Origin: Aromatoleum toluolicum
GTDB lineage: Bacteria; Pseudomonadota; Gammaproteobacteria; Burkholderiales; Rhodocyclaceae
Reading direction: 5' to 3'
Assembly: GCF_012911005.2 (NCBI RefSeq)
Contig: NZ_WTVS01000008.1
Location: 1 to 64,000, forward strand
DNA length: 64,000 nucleotides
Shown here in pieces: positions 1 to 9,170 of this stretch (position 1 is its first letter; every line of letters starts with the position of its first letter). Both the position numbers and the translations under genes were made by a program. The notes under the pieces were generated by a model. That model worked only from the letters and a program-made list of their open reading frames with translations, did no database searches and was not told the DNA's origin.

Positions 1-100
1 CGTCCCGGAACCACTCCTTCCCATCCCGAACAGGACAGTGAAACAGGACCGCGCCGATGATAGTGCTCTTCGTGAGTGCGAAAGTAGGTCATCGTCAGAC
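1..100 (+). rRNA. rrf: 5S ribosomal RNA, 3' part (5' end outside window)
   Basis: The stretch carries the conserved 5S core of betaproteobacteria: a CCATCCCGAACAGG block near 22-35, AGTGAAAC near 37-44, CGCCGATGATAGTG near 52-65, and the closing GAAAGTAGGTCATCGTCAG near 80-98. Roughly the first 20-25 bases of the molecule lie to the left of position 1. It should be the last gene of an rRNA operon read rightward, and it is followed directly by a strong terminator. The exact 3' end is judged from the usual closing stem, so it is good to a few bases. Confidence 0.93.
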
Positions 101-110
101 TACCTACACC

Positions 111-153
111 CAAAAAAGCCGCTACCCCAACTCCAGGGTAGCGGCTTTTTTAC
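111..153 (+). terminator. Rho-independent terminator of the rRNA operon
   Basis: AAAAAAGCCGCTACCC pairs with GGGTAGCGGCTTTTTT around a short loop, giving a GC-rich stem followed by a run of T. It sits about 12 bases after the 5S gene. The A-tract on the left side means it could also work for leftward transcripts. Confidence 0.92.
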
Positions 154-258
154 GTCTACGGCGTACCCGATGTCGGGCACCCCATTCCATTCTGCTAGGA
201 TCTCGCAACGCTCCGCAATGTGGGGTTGGCGATCGTTTCTGCTGTCAGGTATCTCTCA

Positions 259-1218
259 ATGGCTCTCACGGATCAGGCGCAAGCTTTGCTGGACATGGTG
301 TATCGGGTCGGTGCCCCGCGGTTTCACGAGCTTACGGTCGCGCAGGCGCGACATTCATTCGAAAAATTGCAGTTTGTGTTCGGTGGCGATCCGGAGGCGG
401 TTGCTTCGACGCTGGAAGTTCCAATGGCGCGCCCAGACGGCAGCGTACTGCTTGGGCGCCTTTATCGGCCCCGTGAGGCAGGTCCGGCTCAGGGGCTGCC
501 GCTATTGATCTACTTCCACGGCGGTGGGTGGTGTGTCGGTAGCGTGCAAAGCCATGACACATTGTGCCGGCAGCTTGCGAATCGGGCTGGGTGTGCGGTG
601 CTGTCGGTAGATTACAGGCTGGCGCCGGAGCATCCTTTCCCGGCCGCCGTGGAGGATGCGCTGTTCGCAGTGGAGTGGGCGCGGGCGAATGCCGATCAAC
701 TGACGGTGGACCGGGATCGGTTCGGGTTGGGCGGCGACAGCGCGGGAGGCACTCTTTCGCTGGTGACGGCGTTGATGCTCCGCGATCGGGGAACGGCGGC
801 TCTGCGCTTCCTGTGTCTTATATATCCCTGCACCGAGATTGAAAGCAGTCGCCCCTCGCGGGAGGCCTTCGCGTCGGGGTATTTCCTTGATCGGGAAAGC
901 CTGGCCTGGTTTTTCGAGCGCTATCTTCCCGGCGGAGAAGCTGATGACTGGCGAGCTTCGCCCATGAAGGCGAAGTCGCTTGCGGGTCTTCCGCCTATGC
1001 TCGTCGTTACTGCGGAGTGCGATCCGCTAAGTGATGATTGCATCGCGTTTGTCGATCGTGTGCGCTCCGAAGGTGTGACTGTTGAACATCTTGGCGTCCA
1101 GGGGATGGTGCATGGCTTCGTTACCTTGGGAAAGTGGTTCCCGGAGGCGCATGAGGTGGTCGACCTGATCTCGATGCAGATTCGCCAGCGGCTCAGGCCG
1201 GGCGTCGACGCCGTGTAG
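259..1218 (+). CDS. Alpha/beta hydrolase, Aes/HSL-family esterase
   Basis: A 319-residue esterase of the hormone-sensitive-lipase group, which hydrolyses short acyl esters. It shows the family's oxyanion-hole motif HGGGW (about residue 92) and the nucleophile elbow GDSAGG (about residue 162). An Asp in the AECDPL segment and a His in the GMVHGF segment near the C-terminus complete the catalytic triad. ATG 259 is preferred over an in-frame start at 220, because the protein from 259 opens like related esterases (MALTDQAQALLDMV) and the 13-residue extension looks unrelated. No signal peptide, so cytoplasmic. It stands alone between the rRNA terminator and the sugar transferase gene. The natural substrate cannot be told from sequence. 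Confidence 0.9.
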   Translation: MALTDQAQALLDMVYRVGAPRFHELTVAQARHSFEKLQFVFGGDPEAVASTLEVPMARPDGSVLLGRLYRPREAGPAQGLPLLIYFHGGGWCVGSVQSHDTLCRQLANRAGCAVLSVDYRLAPEHPFPAAVEDALFAVEWARANADQLTVDRDRFGLGGDSAGGTLSLVTALMLRDRGTAALRFLCLIYPCTEIESSRPSREAFASGYFLDRESLAWFFERYLPGGEADDWRASPMKAKSLAGLPPMLVVTAECDPLSDDCIAFVDRVRSEGVTVEHLGVQGMVHGFVTLGKWFPEAHEVVDLISMQIRQRLRPGVDAV

Positions 1219-1406
1219 CGCGAGCGCGCTGTCGCGGGAGTTTCGTGCTTTATCAAAGGGGAGTTCGGAACGGCGTGACCTGTTTAACAACGGCGGCTAG
1301 CGTAAAGCACTACAGTTTTCCCTAGGGACCACGGCAAGGGAGGCGGCCTGTTGCGTCGTGTAATCGCGCACGAGCAGCGGTCGTCCGTGTGGCGAGGGGA
1401 GGCGCG

Positions 1407-2792
1407 ATGTTGAAGGTGTTGAAACAGTATGTGCCGTCGCACGCGTTGCAGCAGATCATTTTCGACGCGTCGATCTTGTTCCTCGCCGTTCTGCTTGCGA
1501 CCGCCCTTCCTTCGCGTGGCAGTGCGGTCGACTGGAGGGTGGTCGTTCCGTCGGCGTTGCTCTTTGCCGTGCTGATGATCGTGCTCAACGGTGCGCTTGG
1601 CCTTTACCGCGCGGGAGCGTCGGATGGGGCCGCGCGGAGTACTGCCTCCCGTATCTTGGTTTCGGTTGTCGTTAGTGTCATTGTCGCATTTGGCGTGTTC
1701 GCGATACTGCCGTGGGGGTATTTCCAGTCCGAGGCAGTGCAGATTTCCATTGTCCTGCTGCTGGGCGCTCTGCTTGTCATGCGTGGATTGGCGAACCGGC
1801 GCGGTGCGGCGTCCACGTTCGACCCGCGGGTGCTGATCATTGGCACGGGGGCTGAAGCGGAGGCGGTTGCCAAGTCCTTGGGAGCTCGAGGGGTTGGCGT
1901 GGATCTCGTCGGATTTTATCGATCGGTCGGGGAGGACTTTCCGACAGTGGATCCGGGACGAATTCTTTCGGAAGGCGGGGACCTTCTTGACACGGTCAGG
2001 CGGCTCCACGTGAGCGAAGTCATCGTGGCGGTCAGGGAGCGCAGGGGAGGGGTGCTTCCGATCCGGGAGTTGCTCGATTGCAAGCTCAGGGGGGTGAAGG
2101 TTCTCGACCTGTCGTCATTCTTCGAACGCACTCATGGACAGGTACCGATTGCTTCATTGAAGGCGAGTTGGCTCATCTATGGCGACGGTTTTCGCCAGGG
2201 GGCGGCGCGTAGGACCGTCAAGCGGTGCTTCGATCTGGTCGCGGCTTCGATGCTGTTGATACTTGCGCTACCCGTCATGTTCGTTACGGCGTGTCTTATC
2301 CTGTTGGAAGATGGGGGGGCGGTGCTGTACCGGCAGGAGCGCGTTGGGCGGGGCGGGCGCGTGTTCAAGGTGATCAAGTTCCGGAGCATGCGGCAGGACG
2401 CCGAAGGTGATGGGACGCCACGGTGGGCTCAGTCGGGCGATGACCGGGTGACGCGTGTGGGACGTGTCATCCGACGTCTTCGCATCGACGAGCTGCCCCA
2501 ACTGTTGAACGTGCTGTCGGGCGAGATGAGTCTGGTCGGGCCGCGGCCGGAGCGTCCGTATTTCGTCGATCAGCTGACCCGCGAGATACCGTTCTACTCG
2601 GTGCGTCACAGCGTCAAGCCCGGGGTTACGGGATGGGCCCAGGTTCGTTACCAGTACGGTGCTTCGGTCGACGACGCAATGCAGAAATTGCAGTACGACT
2701 TGTACTACGTGAAGAACCACAATCTGGCCCTCGATATCCTGGTGCTATTCGAAACGGTGCGGGTTGTGCTGACGGGCGAAGGTGCACACTGA
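1407..2792 (+). CDS. PEP-CTERM-associated polyprenyl-phosphate sugar-1-phosphate transferase
   Basis: A 461-residue initiating glycosyltransferase of the type TIGR03013 describes in PEP-CTERM loci. It should load the first sugar phosphate onto undecaprenyl phosphate for an exopolysaccharide. The N-terminal third has several membrane segments, then a CoA-binding-like middle domain, one more membrane helix near 283-305, and the catalytic C-terminal block with KVIKFRSM, RIDELPQLLNVL, MSLVGPRPERP and KPGVTGWAQV. ATG 1407 follows a GGGGAGG ribosome site by about 5 bases, which favours it over the GTG at 1389. The downstream prsK-prsR-prsT genes on the same strand agree with this assignment. The donor sugar is not known. 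Confidence 0.9.
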   Translation: MLKVLKQYVPSHALQQIIFDASILFLAVLLATALPSRGSAVDWRVVVPSALLFAVLMIVLNGALGLYRAGASDGAARSTASRILVSVVVSVIVAFGVFAILPWGYFQSEAVQISIVLLLGALLVMRGLANRRGAASTFDPRVLIIGTGAEAEAVAKSLGARGVGVDLVGFYRSVGEDFPTVDPGRILSEGGDLLDTVRRLHVSEVIVAVRERRGGVLPIRELLDCKLRGVKVLDLSSFFERTHGQVPIASLKASWLIYGDGFRQGAARRTVKRCFDLVAASMLLILALPVMFVTACLILLEDGGAVLYRQERVGRGGRVFKVIKFRSMRQDAEGDGTPRWAQSGDDRVTRVGRVIRRLRIDELPQLLNVLSGEMSLVGPRPERPYFVDQLTREIPFYSVRHSVKPGVTGWAQVRYQYGASVDDAMQKLQYDLYYVKNHNLALDILVLFETVRVVLTGEGAH

Positions 2793-2884
2793 GCCGCTGT
2801 CGGGCCGGTTGCCGCCTCGCTGTGTGCATCGGGAGATCTCCGTCAGCTGCGTAGCTTTGCGACGCTAAGGTCCAGGGGACTGAT

Positions 2885-4966
2885 TTGTCAGAGTCGGCTG
2901 GTGTGGCATACGGCATCGCTTGCGGTGCGTACACGCTGTTCTGGATTTACCTGCTTCTTGGCTGGCGCAAGCGGCCGCGTGGCGGAGCCCTCCTGCTGGC
3001 TGTCGGGGCGAGTGCCCTGTGGACGCTTGCGAACGTCTTTGTCGTCCGTAACCCTTCATCGACGGCACTGACGCTGGCGTGGGTGAGCGACACAGCTCGT
3101 CAGGTCAGCTGGTTGGCGTTTGTCATCATTCTTTTGCATGCCGCCAATGCACGCATGGTGCGTTGGCCGATCGTCGCCACGGCAATCGTGGCAATCGCGC
3201 AGTTGCTCGGTGTCTTCGGGATCGAGGCGAGCTTTCTGTCGCAGACTAACTTGCACCTGGGTAGCTTTCTTGCAGGAGCAGTGCTGGGACTGGTACTGGT
3301 CGAGCAGCTGTTTCGGTCTGTTCCCCCGGAATCACGCTGGGCCCTGAAGCCGCTCTGTCTGGCGCTCTCGGCGGGTTATGTCTTCGAACTCTACCTTTTC
3401 GCGGAAGGATTCCTATTCGGTCTGCTGGATGCTGATGTATGGGAGGTGCGCGGCATCGCGCATGCGTTGACGCTCCCGCTCGTCGCGGTGTCGGCGGGTA
3501 GAAATCCCGATTGGGCTTTCCGCATTAAGGTTTCGCGAGACGTGGTGTTTCATTCAACGGCCTTGGCACTGTCCGGGGCCTACCTTTTGGCCATCGCGGC
3601 AGCCGGGTATTACGTGCGCTTCTTCGGTGGCGATTGGGGCCGTGCGCTCCAATTGACGCTGCTTTTTGCCGGCCTGCTGCTTTTGAGCGTGTTTGTGGTA
3701 TCCGGGGCGCAACGAGCAAGGTTGCGTGTCTTCCTGAACAAGCACCTGTTTCCCTACCGTTACGACTATCGGAGCGAGTGGTTGCGGTTCACGCAGGCCC
3801 TGTCATCGGCTGATGGTGCGCTTGACCTGGGTGAGTCGGTGATCAAGGGGCTGTCCGACCTCGTGGAGAGCCCCGGGGGAGTGCTCTGGCTTCGGGAGTC
3901 GGGCGGACATCGCTATTGCGTCCAGTCGCGGCTCAACCACCCGGCGATCGAGGTGACGGAGGACGAGGGCAGTTCGTTCTGTCGATTTCTCGCGGAACGC
4001 GAATGGGTGATCAATCTCGAGGAGTACCGGTCCGGGTCTTCTAATTACGCGATGTTGGAGCTCCCCCTGTGGTTGTCCGAGATTTCGAGCGCTTGGCTGG
4101 TTCTGCCACTGAAATCCGGGGGCGTTCTCGTGGGCTTTGTGCTGCTTAGCGCGCCAAGGACGCCGGTCGACGTTAACTGGGAGGTTCTCGACTTGCTGAA
4201 GACAGCGCAGGCGCAGGCGGCGAGTTATCTGTCACGCATGCAGGCGATGGAGGCTCTGATCGAGTCCAGGAAATTCGACTCGTTCAATCGCATGTCCGCA
4301 TTCGTTGTTCACGATCTGAAGAATCTTGTCGCGCAGCTCTCCCTGATGCTGAAGAACGCGGAGCGGCACAAGCATAACCCGGCGTTTCAGGAGGACATGC
4401 TGGAGACCGTTGCGAATGTGGAGTCGCGCATGCGCGGCCTGATGGCGCAGTTGCAGGAGAAGCGGTCGATAGATCCGCCGCGGCGCGTGGAGATCAACGC
4501 TGTGGTCGAACGTCTGAGGCTGGCGAAGCGTCACCAACGCCCTCCGATCGAGTTTGAGGCGGGGGAGGAGGAGGCGGTCGAGGTGATTGCGCACCCGGAG
4601 CGACTTGAACGCGTCATCGGCCATGTGTTGCAGAATGCGCTGGAAGCGACACCAGACGATGGTAGGGTGGTGGTAAGCATCAAGCGGATGGGCGAAGGTT
4701 CGGTGGTCCTGAGCGTTGCCGACAACGGATGTGGCATGACGAAGGAATTCGTTCGGGAGCGGTTGTTCCGGCCGTTCCAGACCAGCAAGGCGGGAGGAAT
4801 GGGTATCGGTGCATTTGAGGTTCAGCAGTACGTCCGGGAGATCGGGGGCAGCATCGCGGTCGATAGCGAACCCGGGGATGGGACTCGCGTAGCGATCACA
4901 CTGCCGGTAGTTGTCCGCGACGTACGGGATGAAATAAAGACCGTGGTGATGACACAGGGATCATGA
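2885..4966 (+). CDS. prsK: XrtA/PEP-CTERM system histidine kinase PrsK
   Basis: A 693-residue membrane histidine kinase of the PrsK family. It starts at a TTG preceded by AGGGGA with 6 bases between. The first 290 residues hold about eight hydrophobic segments, residues 300-445 look GAF-like, and the kinase core follows. The phospho-acceptor is His476 in VVHDLKN. The N-box is NALEA and the G-boxes are DNGCGMT and GGMGIGAFEVQQY. It probably phosphorylates PrsR, whose start codon overlaps its stop by 4 bases (ATGA). Family knowledge links PrsK/PrsR to control of exopolysaccharide and PEP-CTERM protein genes; the signal sensed is unknown. Confidence 0.95.
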   Translation: MSESAGVAYGIACGAYTLFWIYLLLGWRKRPRGGALLLAVGASALWTLANVFVVRNPSSTALTLAWVSDTARQVSWLAFVIILLHAANARMVRWPIVATAIVAIAQLLGVFGIEASFLSQTNLHLGSFLAGAVLGLVLVEQLFRSVPPESRWALKPLCLALSAGYVFELYLFAEGFLFGLLDADVWEVRGIAHALTLPLVAVSAGRNPDWAFRIKVSRDVVFHSTALALSGAYLLAIAAAGYYVRFFGGDWGRALQLTLLFAGLLLLSVFVVSGAQRARLRVFLNKHLFPYRYDYRSEWLRFTQALSSADGALDLGESVIKGLSDLVESPGGVLWLRESGGHRYCVQSRLNHPAIEVTEDEGSSFCRFLAEREWVINLEEYRSGSSNYAMLELPLWLSEISSAWLVLPLKSGGVLVGFVLLSAPRTPVDVNWEVLDLLKTAQAQAASYLSRMQAMEALIESRKFDSFNRMSAFVVHDLKNLVAQLSLMLKNAERHKHNPAFQEDMLETVANVESRMRGLMAQLQEKRSIDPPRRVEINAVVERLRLAKRHQRPPIEFEAGEEEAVEVIAHPERLERVIGHVLQNALEATPDDGRVVVSIKRMGEGSVVLSVADNGCGMTKEFVRERLFRPFQTSKAGGMGIGAFEVQQYVREIGGSIAVDSEPGDGTRVAITLPVVVRDVRDEIKTVVMTQGS

Positions 4967-6321
4967 ACGACAAGAGACGTACGCTTCTGGTTGTGGAGGA
5001 CGATCCTGCGCTGCAGAAGCAGATGCGATGGGCATTCGATTCGTTCGAAACCGTTGTCGCTGATGACAGGGAGAGCGCGCTCGCCCAGTTGCGTCGCCAT
5101 GAGCCCGCTGTCGTCACGATGGACCTTGGCTTGCCGCCACATCCGGATGACGTGAGCGAAGGTTTCCGGCTCTTGGGCGAAATGTTGGTGCTGGCTCCGG
5201 AAACGAAGGTTATCGTCCTCACCGGCCAGCATGATCGCGAGAACGCGGTGAGGGCGGTCGCAATGGGCGCCTATGATTTCTTCGGAAAGCCTTTTGAACC
5301 GGAACTGCTCGCGCTGACAATCGACCGTGCATTTCGCCTGCATGACCTGCAGGCGGAAAATCATCGTCTCATGGCCCAGCAGACCAGTCCATTTTCCGGA
5401 GTCATCACCCGCGATCCCGGGATGTTGAAGGTGTGTCGGACCGTTGAAAGGGTTGCCTCGGCAAATGTCACCGTAGCATTGCTTGGCGCGAGCGGGACGG
5501 GCAAGGAGGTTCTGGCGCGCGCCTTGCACGCATTGTCGTCGCGTTCCAAGGAACGGTTCCTTGCGATCAACTGTGCGGCGATTCCCGAGAATTTGCTGGA
5601 AAGCGAGTTGTTCGGCTACGAGAAAGGCGCCTTCACCGGTGCAGCCAAACAGACGCCGGGAAAGATCGAAACGGCACACAAGGGGACCTTCTTTCTCGAC
5701 GAGATCGGTGATTTGCCGATGTCCTTGCAGGCGAAGCTGCTCCGTTTCCTGCAGGAAAGAGTCGTCGAGCGCATCGGTGGGCGAGAGGAAATTCCGGTCG
5801 ATGTGCGCGTTGTATGTGCGACGCACAGGGATCTGAAAGCGCGAATCCAGGCAGGCCTCTTTCGGGAGGATCTTTACTACCGCCTCGCCGAGATCGTCAT
5901 CGATATCCCGCCCCTGCGGGAGCGCGATGGGGATGCCGTGCTTCTGGCACATGCGTTCGTTCAGCGCTTTGCAAAGGACAACGGGCGGGGCGCCATGCAT
6001 CTCGGCGAGGACTCTCTCGCAGCAATCGAGACGCATCCTTGGCCGGGGAATGTGCGTGAACTGGAGAACTGCCTCAAGCGCGCGGTGATCATGGCGGAGT
6101 CGAACCGGATTACGGCTGCGGACCTCGGGCTCGACGGTGCGGAATCTGATCTGAAGGAACTCAATCTGCGCCACGTCAGGGATGAAGCGGAGCGGCGGGC
6201 GGTGATCCGGGCATTGGCGCGAACCAACGGCAATATAGCGCGCGCTGCCGATGCTCTTGGCATCAGCAGGCCGTCCTTGTACGACTTGATGAACCGTTTC
6301 GGGCTCAAGAAGGAGAGTTGA
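4963..6321 (+). CDS. prsR: PEP-CTERM-box response regulator PrsR, sigma-54 activator
   Basis: A 452-residue NtrC-type activator. The receiver domain (1-125) has acidic D13/D14, phospho-acceptor D54 and the conserved K in FFGKPFEP. The AAA+ domain has Walker A GASGTGKE, the sigma-54 contact loop GAFTGA, Walker B FFLDEIGD and an arginine finger region near FREDLYYRL. The C-terminus ends in a Fis-type helix-turn-helix (NIARAADALGISRPSLYDLM). The intact GAFTGA means it should activate sigma-54 promoters. It is translationally coupled to prsK. A -24/-12 promoter in front of the PEP-CTERM gene at 27362 is the obvious candidate target in this window. Confidence 0.96.
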   Translation: MNDKRRTLLVVEDDPALQKQMRWAFDSFETVVADDRESALAQLRRHEPAVVTMDLGLPPHPDDVSEGFRLLGEMLVLAPETKVIVLTGQHDRENAVRAVAMGAYDFFGKPFEPELLALTIDRAFRLHDLQAENHRLMAQQTSPFSGVITRDPGMLKVCRTVERVASANVTVALLGASGTGKEVLARALHALSSRSKERFLAINCAAIPENLLESELFGYEKGAFTGAAKQTPGKIETAHKGTFFLDEIGDLPMSLQAKLLRFLQERVVERIGGREEIPVDVRVVCATHRDLKARIQAGLFREDLYYRLAEIVIDIPPLRERDGDAVLLAHAFVQRFAKDNGRGAMHLGEDSLAAIETHPWPGNVRELENCLKRAVIMAESNRITAADLGLDGAESDLKELNLRHVRDEAERRAVIRALARTNGNIARAADALGISRPSLYDLMNRFGLKKES

Positions 6322-6322
6322 A

Positions 6323-9118
6323 GTGTTCCGTCCGAATGTCTTTCCGCGGTCCAGACGGCGAGTTGCACTGGCGCTCCTGTTTTCCGGTCTGCTTGCCAGC
6401 TGTGGCGCGAGCCCCGATTCGATGGTGGGTTCGGCCCGCGATTATCTTGCAAAGAACGACCTTCAGGCGGCAAGCATTCAGCTCAAGAACGCCTTGCAGG
6501 AAGATCCCAAGCTCGCCGAAGCGCGATACCTGCTTGGAGCCGTAAACCTCAGGCAGGGAAATTCGATTGCAGCCGAGAAGGAATTTCGGCGCGCAATTGA
6601 ATTGGGCGCACCTGCCGAACAGGTGAGTCCGCTTCTGGCGCGTGCGATGGTGCAGATGGGACAGTCCGAGCAGGTCATCAAGGAGTTCGGGGATACCAAG
6701 CTCCAGGATCCGGCGGCGAACGCCCAACTGAGGGCAAGTGTCGGAGATGCCTATCTAGAACGAAAGGACTTTTCCAAGGCACGTGAGTCGTTCGAGGCAG
6801 CATTGAGTTCGAATGCTGATGACGCTCCCGCCCGCATCGGCCTTGGCCGTATGAAATACATGACCGGGGACGTCGACGGTGCGTTAGGGGAGGCGGAGGC
6901 CGTGCTGGCTCGCGGCGTGGGGGGGGCGGAGGAAGGGGATGCCCACGCGTTGCGCGCTAATGTGCTGCTTGCACGAAAGCAGGTCGACGACGCCCTCGCT
7001 GCGCTGAACGAGGCGGTGAAGTCTCGCCCAGAGTCGGTTGCGTATCATTTTGCGCTGATCTCGCTGCTGCTCGAGCGCGGCGACATGAATACCGCTGCGG
7101 TGCGACTTGCGGCGATGGAGAAGGTCGCGCCGAAGCACCCGCTCACGCATTATCTGTTCGCGATGCATGACCATCGAAGCGACAAGGCGGCTTCGGCTCG
7201 CGATCACATCGCGGAGACCATTCGGCTGGCGCCTGAATACCTGCCCGGGCGCCTTCTCGCGGGTTTGATTCACGCCAGCCTGAACGAGAATGTCGTTGCA
7301 CGCGAACATCTGGCGATGGTAGTCGGTCGTGCTCCTCAGGAAAGGGGCGCCCGGTTGGGGCTTGCGCGTTTGGAACTTGGTTCAGGCGACCCCGGCAAGG
7401 CAATGGAAACGCTCAAGCCCCTCCTTTCCGTAAAGACTCCGGACCCCGAAAGCCTGCAACTGGCTGCGCGCATCCAGCTGGCCCAGGGCAAGCTGGATGC
7501 GGCATCGGAAACGTATGAGAAGCTCGTTGCCGTGCGGCCGTCCGACGAGCTTGCACGCACGCAGCTGGGGGTGGCACGGCTGCTCGAGGGCGATGCTGCG
7601 GCCGGTCTGAGCGATCTCGAGTCCGCTTCGGCGCTCGAAGGTGGTTCCGGAGCGGCCGACTTTGCGTTGGTGATGGTGTATCTGCGACAGGGTGCACTCG
7701 ACAAGGCTGCGGCGGCGCAACGGAGGCTCGAGGAGAAGCGTCCCGATGACCCGCGTACGTATATGTTGCAAGGCGGAATCGCGCTTGGCAGGCGAGATCC
7801 GGTCGGCGCAAGGCTTTCGTTTGAAAAGGCGCTTACGCTCAAGAGCGATTACCTGCCGGCTGCAGTGAATCTCGCTCGCATGGATCTGGCGGACAGGAAG
7901 CCCGAGGATGCGCTGGAGCGTGTCGAGGCAATCGTTGCCAAGCATCCTGATAACGTTGCTGCGTCACTCCTATTGGCGAACCTGCAAAAGGCGACCGGTG
8001 CTACCTCGGATAAGGTGCGTGAAACGCTCGAGCGCGTGAGTCGTGCAACGCCCACGGAGGCGACGCCGAAACTCGCCTTGGCCGCGGAGGCTTTGGGGCA
8101 GAGGGACGCGAAGAAGGCGATTTCGCTCGCGCAGGAAGTCATCGCCGCCCATCCGGATGATCCACGTGCGTACGAAATGATGGGCCGAGCCCAGTTGCTG
8201 GCGGGTGACGTCCAGCAGGCGATCACCGCGTTCAACAGACAGGTGAGTCTGCAGCCGAAACTGCCGGCACCGCTGATCCGGCTTGCGGATGCCCAGCAAC
8301 TGGCCAAGAACTCCGCTGCCGCGGAGCAGTCCCTGCGACGGGCGCTCGGGCTGAAGCCGGATCTCATCGACGCGCAACGGCGACTCGCCGCATTGCTTGC
8401 AGGAACACAACGAGTCAAGGAGGCGATCGCGGTTGCCCATACGGTACAGAAGCAACGGCCCAAGACGCCCGTTGGCTGGAATCTTGAAGGCGATCTGCAC
8501 CTTCTCGTAAAGGACTACCCCTCGGCGATTGTCGCTTACCGGAAATCGTTCGGTGTCAGGTCGACGGCAGAGACGGTAATCAAACTCCATGCGGTTCAGA
8601 TTCAGTCCGGTAAACAAAGAGATGCAGAGAAAACGGTTTCCGAATGGTTGCGGCAGGAACCGAAGGATGTACGCGTGCGCTCCTATCTTGCCGAGCGGGC
8701 TTTTGCCGCCCGGCGATTCGATGAGGCCGAACAGTTGTATAGCAAGCTCGATGAGCTCAAACCGGACACGCCCAAAGTCCTCAGCAATCTGGCGTGGATC
8801 GCCGGCCAACGCAGGGATCCCAAAGCAATGGGACTTGCCGAGCGGGCTGTGAGGCTGGCTCCGGAGGAGCCGAATGTGCTCGCGACGCTAGGTGTGCTGC
8901 AAGTCGATGGCGGCCAGCCCGAGAACGGGATTGAGAATCTCCGAAAGGCGGTTGCTCTTGCGCCTACGGTACCGACTCTGCGTCTCAATCTCGCGAAAGC
9001 ATATGTGAAAACCGGTCGCAAGCAGGATGCGGCGAAAGAGGCGGATGTCCTTCTGCAGTCGCTTCCGCCGAGCAGTCCCCTTCGTGCCGAGGCTACGGCG
9101 CTGAAGGAGAAGCTATGA
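6323..9118 (+). CDS. prsT: XrtA/PEP-CTERM system TPR-repeat lipoprotein PrsT
   Basis: A 931-residue protein made almost wholly of tetratricopeptide repeats, matching the length and position of PrsT, which follows prsR in PEP-CTERM systems. The GTG start has GGAGAG just upstream and overlaps the prsR stop region. The leader ends in a lipobox, LLASC, so the mature protein should be a lipid-anchored periplasmic or outer-membrane scaffold. By analogy with TPR lipoproteins of exopolysaccharide machines it may help assembly or export, but this is inference. One G8 run at 6919-6926 lies in the coding sequence without disturbing the frame. Confidence 0.93.
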   Translation: MFRPNVFPRSRRRVALALLFSGLLASCGASPDSMVGSARDYLAKNDLQAASIQLKNALQEDPKLAEARYLLGAVNLRQGNSIAAEKEFRRAIELGAPAEQVSPLLARAMVQMGQSEQVIKEFGDTKLQDPAANAQLRASVGDAYLERKDFSKARESFEAALSSNADDAPARIGLGRMKYMTGDVDGALGEAEAVLARGVGGAEEGDAHALRANVLLARKQVDDALAALNEAVKSRPESVAYHFALISLLLERGDMNTAAVRLAAMEKVAPKHPLTHYLFAMHDHRSDKAASARDHIAETIRLAPEYLPGRLLAGLIHASLNENVVAREHLAMVVGRAPQERGARLGLARLELGSGDPGKAMETLKPLLSVKTPDPESLQLAARIQLAQGKLDAASETYEKLVAVRPSDELARTQLGVARLLEGDAAAGLSDLESASALEGGSGAADFALVMVYLRQGALDKAAAAQRRLEEKRPDDPRTYMLQGGIALGRRDPVGARLSFEKALTLKSDYLPAAVNLARMDLADRKPEDALERVEAIVAKHPDNVAASLLLANLQKATGATSDKVRETLERVSRATPTEATPKLALAAEALGQRDAKKAISLAQEVIAAHPDDPRAYEMMGRAQLLAGDVQQAITAFNRQVSLQPKLPAPLIRLADAQQLAKNSAAAEQSLRRALGLKPDLIDAQRRLAALLAGTQRVKEAIAVAHTVQKQRPKTPVGWNLEGDLHLLVKDYPSAIVAYRKSFGVRSTAETVIKLHAVQIQSGKQRDAEKTVSEWLRQEPKDVRVRSYLAERAFAARRFDEAEQLYSKLDELKPDTPKVLSNLAWIAGQRRDPKAMGLAERAVRLAPEEPNVLATLGVLQVDGGQPENGIENLRKAVALAPTVPTLRLNLAKAYVKTGRKQDAAKEADVLLQSLPPSSPLRAEATALKEKL

Positions 9119-9170
9119 TCGCGGCAGTTATCCGAATTATGCTTTATGGTTTATTTCTGGGGTGCGAGTG

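Noticed and set aside
1300-1406. Possible sigma-54 promoter before the sugar transferase gene (GG...TTGC near 1344-1357)
   Set aside because: The GG-to-GC spacing is 9, not the 10 bases required, and the -24 block does not match the consensus.
4822-6174. 450-residue minus-strand frame across prsR
   Set aside because: PrsR on the plus strand is complete with receiver, AAA+ and Fis domains; the reverse frame has none.
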